From: Mesostigma viride
Lineage: Eukaryota > Streptophyta > Mesostigmatophyceae > Mesostigmatales > Mesostigmataceae
DNA: 64,000 nucleotides
Direction: 5' to 3'
Assembly (NCBI GenBank): GCA_009746045.1
Contig: RPFO01000102.1
Span: 1,549,040 to 1,613,039 of the forward strand
Of the stretch, positions 1 through 39,163 are shown in pieces; the stretch's first letter is position 1; the number at the start of each line of letters is the position of its first letter. The notes beneath the pieces are model-generated. The model was not told where the DNA came from, did no database searches, and saw only the letters and a list, made by a program, of their open reading frames with translations. A program made the translations under genes and the position numbers.

Positions 1-4630
<4,630 letters not shown>

Positions 4631-7223
4631 TTGCAAGCTGCTATTCAAGCGAATCCATTGCGGAGGCGCTGCAAGCCTCGAAGCGCCTTCGCCCTGCCTG
4701 TCAAATTGCTAATCGCCACGAGGACAGTCCGCTCTGCGCCATCTCATGGCCTCATAGTCAGCCTTCAAAATAAAACTACCCTAATAAGAATCTTGCTTGC
4801 TTGGTTTGCCTGCACAAATTGATCATCCATCCTTTCGCCGTGCAAGCACCGGTCATCAGCAGCATGCAGTCAGCGGGGCTGTACGGGGAAGACAAGCAAG
4901 CAAGCGGGCATTTGTACTGTACAGTACTTTCCCGGGCGGGGACTGCAAGCGCCGGGCTGCACTGACCGAGGGGACCCCTGACAGGGTTAAGTCTGAACTG
5001 AGTCAGCGTGGCCGGCAGTGGCCTACAGGCTGTACACCCCCCCCCACGTTTAAGATTCTCAGGTTTAAGATCATGAGCCCCTGGATTTGACCTCTAATAG
5101 TAGTATAATTGTAGTAGAATGTAGTAGAACTTAGTAGAATCGAATCACAGTAGTAAGATTCTTTAAGATCATGAGCCCTGGATTGGTCGGACCCCAATCT
5201 TAAACGTGGGGGGGGGTGTACCGTCATTCACGCCTCAAGATGGGTTCGCTGGTCAACCCAACCAACTTGAGGCGTGAACCCAAATTAAGGCGTGAATTCA
5301 GAATTGGTTATACAGCTTATAGCCAATAGTATAGCAATAGTACTGATAAACGCACTAATATGATATAGGTTGAACTCAGTATTCCGAAATCCTAAGCGAC
5401 CCAACTTAAGCCAACACAACTTAATGCGTGAATGGCAGCACCTGGATTACAGTGCGGGGTGACGTAATGTTTATGTTTACAAAGTGGCGTACCGAGGGCA
5501 GGGCCTTTTCACAACCCTGGGGCTTGCCAGGACCTTGACACTCAAGTGACTCAACTAACAGTGGGGTCGTTGACTGCTTCAACGGTGCTACAAGACAGCT
5601 GGAGAGTGGCGAGTGGCAACGCATAACACTTGGATCCGTGTATACTAACACTGTAATAATGACAGCGTATTTATTTGTTGGTGGAATCGCGGAATCCCTT
5701 CATAGCCGATCGTAGCCTTTCGTCCGTCGACCGTAGCCTGACGTTCGTCAGTTTTTTCCCGCGCCTGTGGAGAGCGGGAACGGGGAAGTTGCCAACGGCT
5801 GTTCGTGTTCCTGACTGTGCCTAGGCGGTTTCAGTTAGTTTGCCAGCTGCAACACGCCCATTAATCTGTGATTGTGTTCCTGTTACATCAAGGTTACATC
5901 AAGGTTACATCAGGGTTACGCACATACTGTAGGTATTCTGTACCCTGGCCCCGTTAACCGTTTGCACAATTGCACGGGGTTTGCATTGGCAAATAATTGT
6001 TTATATTGACGTCTTGTCCCATTAGTGATTGTTGTTCTTCCATGGCGCTAAATATTTGTGACATGCTAGGCGGACTCGGTGGATGGCGCCAACATGGTTT
6101 GTCTTCAGGTGGACTATTCGGTCGCCACGTCCTATAAGCTAGCCGGGATATGGCCGCTGGATTTAGAATGGTTTGGTTCTGACCAGACATGGTCGGACAA
6201 GCCCGCCAGGTATTAATGAGACAGCCAGCGCTGGTATGTTTGCAGGGAAATTTACTGCCTTACTAGCTAATTCATACCTGCAGCGTTTTAATCTGAGCTG
6301 TCCCAGCACTTCACGGGACAACGGCCAGGTACCTTTTCCCCCGAAGCGCGCGTAGCTGCTTTACACGAAATGTACCTGAATCATTGTGATGTGGTCCATA
6401 TTATATAACCTACGTAGAATATGCGGCGTTTCCCCATGGTTGGATTGGTGCATACAGTCGATGGTCAAGGCAGTTACCGGAGCATGGGTTTATCACAATT
6501 AATTTGGGCTTGCTTCGTGCACAGTCTGTCAACAGGTTTCGTCAAACCTGCGCAATTAAGCTATTGGCTAGGACGATAAAGCAAGGTAGGGGACAGGAGG
6601 ATGCGTGCTACCAGGAATTTCGTTGAGGACTTGCGTGCCGCAGATAAACATTCGCCGTTATCTGGAGGTTGCCACCCACGGTGGTTCACGCCAACGAGGT
6701 GGTTGGACTTCACTTTTCTAGACCGGCACAAACAGCTCGGGGGCTGCTAGGCCCGTCTTTTTTCCCTTGTTGACCTGGTTCCATGCCCTCCGATGTCGCA
6801 TGGCCCATGAATAAGTACGGCTCATGGCCTAGCAGATATGCCTTTGTGGCCGCTTTGCAAGGCAGCTAGGCTTACACGATGGTGGCCACTTCTGGGGGGG
6901 TAGGGGTAGGGGGGAATTCCCTGTTGTTCTAAAACCCCTTCGCGGTTTGATTGCGATCGACTAGCACGCCTCGGCCCGACACTGTTACCCCACGGCGCTT
7001 GCTCACTACGATTCCCTTTGTTGTACACTTTTAACTCGTACCCGGTCGTCCTTAACGATCGAAACACCCCCTCGACAGTGGCCAAGGGGGTTTTACAGCG
7101 GCCACTCACTGACCAGTTACAGTGATCACGAACATGCAATGATCAAGAATCCAGAGTGGCCATTCATTGACCGGTTACACTGACCAAGAACGTATAGCGA
7201 CCAAGCGTTAACAGTGAACAAGA
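4631..7223. other. Divergent intergenic region between the ARM gene and EXO84
   Basis: I see no convincing coding sequence. The region should hold both promoters, as the flanking genes point away from each other. It contains an inverted-repeat element (5032-5221) and a 12-bp inverted pair TCACGCCTCAAG / CTTGAGGCGTGA at about 5229-5274. A short direct repeat of ATCAAGGTTAC lies near 5887-5920. Two diverged direct repeats of about 65 bp sit immediately upstream of the EXO84 start, at about 7084-7205. They share a 'ccactcactgaccagttac'-like core and could be regulatory or simply tandem duplicates. I recognise no promoter motif with confidence. Confidence 0.5.
5032..5221. mobile_element. MITE-like element with about 22-bp terminal inverted repeats
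   Basis: The left end (GTACACCC… through CACGTTTAAGAT) and the right end (ATCTTAAACGTG through …GGGTGTAC) are inverted copies with a C/G run in the middle. Inside, a TAAGATCATGAGCCC motif occurs twice in direct orientation. There is no ORF. A diverged relative lies in opposite orientation at 43780-43870, which supports a dispersed family. Confidence 0.65.
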
Positions 7224-31953
<24,730 letters not shown>

Positions 31954-32028
31954 CCACTCCGCCAACGCTCCTGTTTATTTGAATATACTAAGCAATCGAG
32001 CGTAAAGTATCAATGTACATGGGATAAA

Positions 32029-32700
32029 TCATCTGTGGCGCAAGCCCCTGGGCAAGCTCAAGAAACAGGACCTGCTCAAGGTCCTGGTCCTCCCGGTTCT
32101 CACGTATGGCGCCGAGACGTGGACCCTCACAGCCGACCTCGAGAGAAAGCTGGACGGCGCGGTCACCAACATGCTGCGCTCAATTTTTCGTGTGGGCTCT
32201 GCCGCACACGTTTGCAGGGAGGACTTGTATTTGGGCATACCACTGATCACTAGCACCATCAAGCAGTGTGGATTGCAACTAGTAGGGCACTTAGCTTGTA
32301 CCAACTAAGTAGACTCTTCTCGTTGCCCATCCGCAGGGCTGCGGCCTGCTCAGCCAGGCTGGCACCTCCTCACGTGGGATGGGCCCAGCGATGTTAGACG
32401 CCGCAAGGCCCACACATTCAAAGAGCAACTAGTAGAGGATATGAGGGGCCTAGGCCTCTCCGTGATTTGGAAAAAGATGCAGGACAAGGCCAAGTGGGCC
32501 CAGGTAGTAGAGGACAATGACCTCTCTGCTGTGGGGAAGAAGCTTGTTTCCCGCTCTGGGAAAAATGCCAGGAGAGACCGCTAAGGTCTGGCTCCATCTA
32601 GATAGAATAGACCGGCAGGATTATGTGCTCCCACCAATCCACCCATCGAGGTTGATACTCCGTTGTATTAGGAAGGCCGAACGTCTTGTTTGGTTCCGAT
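32029..32700 (+). mobile_element. LINE fragment (reverse transcriptase C-terminal end), degenerate
   Basis: Translation gives the C-terminal LINE region around LTYGAETW, followed by a KLDGAVTNML helix and the late FKEQLVEDM…IWKKM region. This parallels the two better LINE copies downstream but is clearly diverged, with frame breaks near 32310. It lies directly after the last EXO84 exon. Confidence 0.75.
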
Positions 32701-32870
32701 TCAACTGATGGGCTTTGTTCCCTTGGGCTGGTGTAGAGCGCCGCGCCCGAAAGGCCTGAATTTCAGGAGTTGCGCAAGTCTTAGGTGACCTGACTTTCGT
32801 TCAGGCGCAAGACTTTGGGGCGCATAGCCTTGGTGGCTAGTGCGCAATATTCCGGTGCACGACATTTGGC

Positions 32871-33525
32871 AGTTACGAATCTTTTGTATTGTCAAGACAG
32901 AATGATGTTCAGTCCGTATGACAGGGCTAGATACGCAGATGGTACTGTGCGGTGTGTTGGCTCGCACGTGGCTGGCTAACGTGGACTTCTTCAGCATGTT
33001 GCTGGCAGTCTAACTGCACGTCAGGCAGCTTGCTGGCAAATGCAACAGCGCATGGATGCGGGGATTTTCGGAGGTATTTTGGAGCGTGGCAGCGGCCATT
33101 CTGGTCGTTGTTCGCTCGTTACTCTCCCTCACAACCTGGTGTTGTAGACATTGGGTTTAATAGTGGAACAATCCGGAGCAGCCCCCGTTACGAATCGGAG
33201 CAGCCCCAGTTACGAATCTTTTGTATTGTCAAGACAGAATGATGTTCAGTCCGTATGACAGGGCTAGATACGCAGATGGTACTGTGCGGTGTGTTGGCTC
33301 GCACGTGGCTGGCTAACGTGGACTTCTTCAGCATGTTGCTGGCAGTCTAACTGCACGTCAGGCAGCTTGCTGGCAAATGCAACAGCGCATGGATGCGGGG
33401 ATTTTCGGAGGTATTTTGGAGCGTGGCAGCGGCCATTCTGGTCGTTGTTCGCTCGTTACTCTCCCTCACAACCTGGTGTTGTAGACATTGGGTTTAATAG
33501 TGGAACAATCCGGAGCAGCCCCCGA
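32871..33525. repeat. 337-bp tandem duplication
   Basis: The segment starting AGTTACGAATCTTTTG at 32871 begins again at 33208. The second copy runs to about 33525, just before the end of the unit, and looks identical throughout, so the duplication is recent. The unit contains an ORF fragment in both copies that resembles nothing I know. It lacks TG…CA ends. Confidence 0.85.
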
Positions 33526-33682
33526 GAGTGATTGCCATGATTAGTTGTCATGAGATTGGTTGACGGAAGTGACAATGTACTTGCTTGTGTCAAGATGATG
33601 TGTGCATTATTATGCATGGACGAGACTCGGGAAGGACCCCGGTCGTCGTTGGCCAGCGAGCCATAGCTGGGGTAAGCTGGAC

Positions 33683-33745
33683 TCATTAATTCAATCATTT
33701 ACACGTAACGGCGTCACGTGAGCAGAAGTCCTCAGGGAAATTAAT
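33683..33745 (-). mobile_element. Orphan LINE/SINE-type 3' tail
   Basis: Read on the minus strand it shows GAGGACTT(C)TGCTCACGTGACG followed by an A/T-rich TTAAT end, matching the tails at 35641 and 41978. No LINE body is recognisable next to it, so it may be the 3' end of a short non-autonomous partner. Confidence 0.55.
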
Positions 33746-33878
33746 ATGGGATGGGGGGAATGGATGTAGCTATGGCTAGTTTCTAGTTAAAGGGTTGCGG
33801 GCATTATTAGTTAACTCGTGCGACCATTGGGGAGTCACGGCGCACCGGAGTGCTTTTAATCCCTGTATGTGCACAAGC

Positions 33879-35703
33879 CGTACCTGTTTATTATTGTAGT
33901 GGACTATGTTTTGCGCCAGGCACGTGCTCGCATTGCAGGCCCTGGCCTAGCGATCACGAACGAGCTTGGGGAAGGGGGGTGTTACGTCCCGAGCCGGACG
34001 GTGCGAAAGATCTAATCTAGTATAAGGTGCAGTTTAATAAGCCGGCATAGCCGCGCATCCGCGTACCGCGATAGCAAGCAAAGATCGCAGTAAATTGACT
34101 AACTGAGCAGCGGTTTATCCTCAGCTAGGCCTTATAGCATGATTAATTAATCTAGCTATATAACACGGCCTGTCATGAGGCAAATGACATCCGGATTAGT
34201 GCCCCTTGGTCTGAGAGAGTCGTCAACACTCGTTTCATTAATCATCAAACCAAAGAGAGAGAGTCCATCGTCCACAGACCAATTTCACCTAACTGCGCTA
34301 CCAAGCTGGCAAGTTGGTGTGCAGGCGCGCCGACATGCGCGCCGATCTTCCAGATACTGCCGTCAAGCCCCAATAGGTTCTGTATGACGTCTAGGGCCGG
34401 CCCGGCCCCTAGAAGATCTCGTACTTCTGGCTACTAGGCCCAAAATAACTGGTCCGGAACACACAAAGTACCAAATAAACACACAAAGTCCCGAACTTAG
34501 GACAAATTCCCAAATAAGTCCCGAATTGAGTCCCATAGTCCGGCGGACTATGAAAGCGAGCTATCGAAAGTCCCAAACGAATAACAAATGACTTTCGACT
34601 TATTTATTGAAGGCATTGTTACGCCCATACAAAGGTCTGGGCCGTAACAGGGGGCCGACTAACCAGCAGAATTTACTAGCTGACCTCATTTATTATGCCG
34701 ACGACATCACGCTCATCGAGAAGCCGGAGTCTGCCCAACTTTGGCTGGACTGCCTGGCGCTCGAGGCTCGGGCGGTTGGTCCAGAAATCAGCCCCAAAAC
34801 GGAGGCCCTGGCCCTCGGCATGGCAGGGCCCCCGCCCACACTCTGCCTCTTAGACGATGCCGAGGTCAACTACCCTCCTTCAGGCCGCTTCAAGCTGCTC
34901 GGCAGTTGGCTTCCCGACTGCGAGGACGACATGATGACACGGATCGGCATGGCGTGGGCGCACCTCCATGACCACCGCCGCTGGTGGAGCAACCCCGCCC
35001 TGCCCCGGATCGTCAAGCGTGACCTCTTCAAGGTTGTCATTCTGACGATCCTGACCTACGGCGCCGAGACGTGGGCACTGACGCAGGAGCTGGAGCAACG
35101 ACTCGACGGCGCCGTCACCAAGATGCTGCGCAAGGCCCTTAACATCCACTTTGGTTTGCACATTAGTAATGAGGATTTGTACGCTGATTTGCCCTATGTT
35201 TCCCACATTATTAGGCACAGGCGCCTGGGCCTAGCCGGGCACCTGGCCCGCACAGATCAGCTAGGTAGATACATCAGATAGACGTACAAGCTGGCACCAA
35301 GCCCGCCCAGCCTGGGCGATATGTCCTCACCTGGCGTGCCCCCGGCCGCGCGCGGCAGGGCCGCCACCCGTGGACTTTTCGTGATAGACTCGGCATGGAC
35401 ATGTGCTACACTAGACGTGACGGGCTCACCCCCGGGCAGCCTCCTGGTTTGTCTGTAATATGGAGGCAGATGGTGCGCAAGGATAGATGGCAAGTAGTGA
35501 TGAAGGAGACCACCCCCAAGCCTGTGGGGGCTCCGCGTGTGACCCAGTATGGCATTCATAGCGATTCGGGCCGCGGTGCCCACACCCCTGTCACTAGGAC
35601 CTAGATAGCTTATACCATCCATTCCATCCCATGTTCCCCTCCCACTGAGGACTTATGCTCACGTGACGCAGTCACGTGTCTATTAACTAATTAATTAATT
35701 AAT
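33879..35703 (+). mobile_element. LINE copy 1, 5'-truncated and split by a solo LTR
   Basis: This is a non-LTR retrotransposon. It starts inside the reverse transcriptase (LFIIVVDYV-type palm), continues after the LTR insertion with IYYADDITLI (the YADD catalytic motif), then LTYGAETW, and a C-terminal region shifted by one frame near 35280. It ends with TGAGGACTTATGCTCACGTG, …CAGTCACGTG… and a (TTAA)-rich tail. It is very similar to LINE copy 2. It is not capable of encoding an intact protein. Confidence 0.88.
33980..34649. mobile_element. Solo LTR inserted in LINE copy 1
   Basis: The 670-bp insert begins TGTTACGTCC and ends CCGTAACA, i.e. the TG…CA ends of an LTR. It is flanked by a 5-bp GGGGG duplication (33975-33979 and 34650-34654). 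The uninterrupted site is present in LINE copy 2 at about 40978-40988. There is no internal gene, so this is a solo LTR left by recombination. Confidence 0.85.
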
Positions 35704-36690
35704 GTGCACAACAGGAAGAAAGGGCAGAGACCCCCGTTCTCCTTATGCATGCCAGAGGCATGCCACAGCAGCAATCGGACACGATAGACGATCCGGCAAG
35801 TTCTGTGGGTGCAATATAAGACCAGGAGGGGGGACATCAAGCCAAAACAGCACACTCAGTCGTGTGTCCGGCGCGGCACCTCCGGGCGTGGAGCGGACTC
35901 CCAAAACGGGAAAAAATGTGTTCGGCGGCAGAATTTTGGCGACAGAGTGTACTCAGGACTGTCAAAATTTTTAGGGCGGCGCGAAGAAAAATTTTGAGGA
36001 GCTAACTCCTCCCGCCGGTCCGGCGCCTGGTTTTAGGAAAGGAGTGCGCTCTGGTGATCCCGCTAGCTCGGTCAGGCGTTTGATTTTAAGTGCAGGAGTC
36101 CGCTTTGGCCCTGAGCACTGTACTTACAACTGACGCTGAGAACTTACCAAGTATTGGTTGATTCTAGGAAGACGTATCAACTTTCAGGCAGGCCGGGCGT
36201 CACCGCGTCAGGTTGTTGTTGTTGATTCTGAAACCGGACCTGGCGTCAGGCAATAGGCATCGAATCCGCCGGCTTGACGTCATTCTTGCAAGTTTCCGCC
36301 ATTGCACCAACAACCAGCCTGAAGCCGGAGCACTGCAGTTGTTGTTGTTGTTGTTGTTGTGTCCCACGCCGCACATGGGCAGCAGAGAATCTTTTGGACC
36401 CCCACGCCGCACATGGACTGCAGTACAAAATGTTCAATCATCATTGAACTGCTCCTTAGTACTCAAAGAATATGCTAACTAATACTAATAATCGCTTACT
36501 AAGAGCTTCTACTAAGAGATGCTACAAAAAGTGCCATGTGTCGTACAACCAACGTAGCACGTAGCACACCCCCAAAGTTGCCGTTTTCGATCCGGCGCAG
36601 CCTTTTGGCTGACAGAGCGCACTCAGCCATTTTTCACTTTGGCTGGCGCCGGGCGGCGCGGTAGGCCAAACCAGGGAGTACGCTCATGTA
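35704..36690. other. Intergenic segment between LINE copies
   Basis: I see no gene. It contains GC-rich inverted stretches (for example near 36594-36665) and one copy of a short (AAC)n-tailed retroposon at about 36336-36411. A TTGTTGTTGTTG patch lies at 36212. Confidence 0.5.
36336..36411 (-). mobile_element. Short (AAC)n-tailed retroposon, dimeric copy
   Basis: On the minus strand it reads CCATGTGCGGCGTGGG, a spacer with GATTCTCTGCTGCCC, a second CATGTGCGGCGTGGGAC, then an (ACA)n tail. An ACTGCAGT sequence flanks both ends, as expected of a target-site duplication. Related copies lie at 43427, 43712, 45432 and 45595. Confidence 0.65.
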
Positions 36691-37810
36691 CGATTCTAGG
36701 GGGGGATGTCCCCCCTCCTATATCCGCCATCGCCACCGGCATCAACGGTCACCTGCTCCCCAGCACGTGTGGGGATCCGCCGGGGCAACTTCAGCTCAGG
36801 TATGGCTGCCAGGCTTGGCCGTCCCCCTAATAAATTCGTTCGCTTTGCACCTGAGCCGGAGCCCGCGCTCAGCGCGCTGCGAACCCTTCTCTCCTATCAA
36901 TGACGACGCTCGCGGCCCCGCGGCTCCGCGGCTCTAGCAGTGGGATCTGCCTAACTCCCCTTCCCGCCCCTTTGCCTTCGCAGCCCTCGGGCTGTCGGAG
37001 AGAGAGCAACGGGTCGGCAGTGAGCCAGGTTCGCCCCGCCTCGCGCGGCCGCCTCCGAAACCTCCTCAGACTGCACGCATTTCTTATGCGTGCAGACGCA
37101 GACTCATTCTACCTGGCCACCCGAGCCAACCGTCGGCGTCGCCTCGACGCGTTGGCAGGAAGAATCGAAACGGTGATTGAAAGCATAAGTCCCCAACCCG
37201 CCCCCCCTACCCCACCACCTCCACCCCCACCCCCATCACCACCCTGCTCCATGCATCTCCGCCCGGCCCACCCCCGCCTGCACCCCCCTTTTCGGTCAAC
37301 GCGCGCCCTTGGTCATCGCCACCTTCAACGCCCGCACGCTCCAGCCCGACGCTGACCGCTGTCACTGCGTGCGCAGTGACGACTGTCAGTGCCATCGAGT
37401 CTCCAATCTTATTGGTTTCTGCATCGACAATAATATCGCCATCCTGGGAATCCAAGAACACAGGCGCACTAGCTGCATCGGCCCGCGGATCAACTGCCCT
37501 TGTTGCTGACGACATCGACGGCTGGCGGTTCTACTACGGAGGCGGCGACGGCATCGGGAACGGGGGCGTCGGTCTCCTCTGCTCCCCGCTCGCCGTACGC
37601 CACATGGGCGAACCCCAGCTGGTCAACGCTCGGCACCTCGTGGCCACTTTTCATTCGATGGAGGGCCACTCGACCTACGCCCTGACGGTGGGCGTTGGTT
37701 ATACGCACCCCACTCCGGCCACCCAGAACAAGACCGCAAGGACTTCTTTGCAGCGCTGGAGAACCTGGCGAACGGCATCCCTGGTCGCAACTACCTCGCT
37801 CTGCTGCTGG
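36690..37810 (+). mobile_element. LINE copy 2, 5' part: ORF1-like region and start of the AP endonuclease
   Basis: A basic, Pro-rich ORF1-like segment (about 36700-37290) is followed by an apurinic-endonuclease-type start (ATFNARTL, then IAILGIQEHR). The endonuclease then runs in a shifted frame to 37810, where a DNA transposon interrupts it. The 5' boundary is uncertain. Frame shifts show it is inactive. Confidence 0.75.
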
Positions 37811-39163
37811 CAGTGATGGGCCATACGCGATACGCGTCGTACGCGGCCCCAGGTGTATAATGTATAATACGCGGTGTATAATGTATTATACGCTGATCGT
37901 ACGCTAACCGTTGAAAACCCCTTTTTTGGCATGATTTTGAGGGGTTTTCAACATTCTGAGCAACCAAGCATAGACTTAGTCTGCTGGTGTTTTTCCATAC
38001 CTTTTGCCTATACATGACATATATAGCATGACCTTTGGCATTGCCACCACTACCTAAATACAAGCTTAGTTTCTAACGGTCTAACTTGATAGTTTCTCTT
38101 CAAAATCGAGACAACATGCAACTAAGTATCAATACCAGTATCAACGCACAACTCACTGGAAAGGATAATAAATTTGTAGAACTCAAGATATGCATGCACT
38201 ATACATTGCCCCGAGGTGTCGATGACATTGAAGGGCGTCGATGGCATTGAAAGGCGCAAATGAATGCCTCGCACAGCTCCTCGTCCAGCTGCTCTTTGCT
38301 GAGCCCATAAGGTGCGGGCAAATTACCGTCGGTGGATTGGCCCTTTGATGATCCGCTTGGCCCAGCCGCCCCAGCAGCGCGCCCCGAGGTGTTGCTGGCA
38401 TGAGCGGACACCCAGTTAAAGGCGTCGGTTTCTACAACGTCTGCAAGCCTGTCTTTAAGTGCCGCCCGCACATCAGCCTGCTTCTTGGCGTCACTAGTCG
38501 CCTTCCTCTTCCTGGTATTGCTTTCCTTCTCCGCCTGCTCGACCAGCAGCCTGTAACGGAGTACTCCATCATCCATGTAGTAGTTATTTGTCTGCTGCCG
38601 ATTCTTGAGGATGCGCTCTTTGCTAATGTATGTCCAGACAGTTTCGGATGTGGCCTCTTCTTCATCGGGCCGCACATCATCATCGTGTTCCATTGACTCA
38701 CGTGTCAGCCATGCCTGGATGTCGATATGCTACGATCTAGGTGCCAGACGACCACGACGTTGCTGGCACACCTTATCACCTTCTTGATCCAGATAAATAG
38801 GTGTACGTTTATTCCAAATATACTGCTGCTTATCACCTTCTTGATGATGAATCTTCAGCCTTCCCGCCTTCACCTTCCCGCCTTCACAAGTCACAATGAA
38901 CGCGCTTTTAGCTTTAGTGCACTATACACTAGCTAGCTCATCACGCAATTATTTGTTCCTACTACAGGTCGGCGCGCCGCAGTCTAGGCAAGCAAATGCA
39001 CCCACCTCGTAAGCCAAAAATATGCCAAAAATACGCGAAAATACGCAAAAATGCGCAAAAATACGCGTTGCGTATGAGAGTACCCCATTTTCGTACGCGC
39101 CGCTTGCGTATCGCGCATAATACGCTAAATACGGCGTATAATACGGCGTATGGCCCATCACTG
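37811..39163. mobile_element. hAT-like DNA transposon (non-autonomous or decayed), 1353 bp
   Basis: Perfect 18-bp terminal inverted repeats, CAGTGATGGGCCATACGC, bound the element. A perfect 8-bp target duplication, GCTGCTGG, flanks it (37803-37810 and 39164-39171). TIRs starting CAGTG with 8-bp duplications are typical of the hAT superfamily. Sub-terminal zones are rich in TACGCG/CGTATA repeats. The only sizeable frame is minus 38693-38199, a charged protein of about 164 aa with no hAT transposase motif that I can see. Removing the element and one target copy leaves the LINE endonuclease in frame. Confidence 0.88.
38199..38693 (-). CDS. Hypothetical protein inside the hAT-like element
   Basis: The frame has an ATG start and encodes about 164 aa: an acidic N-terminus, a Lys/Arg-rich helical middle (NTRKRKATSDAKKQADVRAA) and a Ser/Gly linker. 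A C-terminal helix containing KEQLDEELCEAF follows. It could be an accessory or remnant protein of the element. I recognise no domain, and it may not be expressed. Confidence 0.4.
   Translation of the reverse strand: MEHDDDVRPDEEEATSETVWTYISKERILKNRQQTNNYYMDDGVLRYRLLVEQAEKESNTRKRKATSDAKKQADVRAALKDRLADVVETDAFNWVSAHASNTSGRAAGAAGPSGSSKGQSTDGNLPAPYGLSKEQLDEELCEAFICAFQCHRRPSMSSTPRGNV

Noticed and set aside
32871-33525. A pair of LTRs or a retrovirus-like element
   Set aside because: The copies are directly adjacent, lack TG…CA ends and have no internal region.
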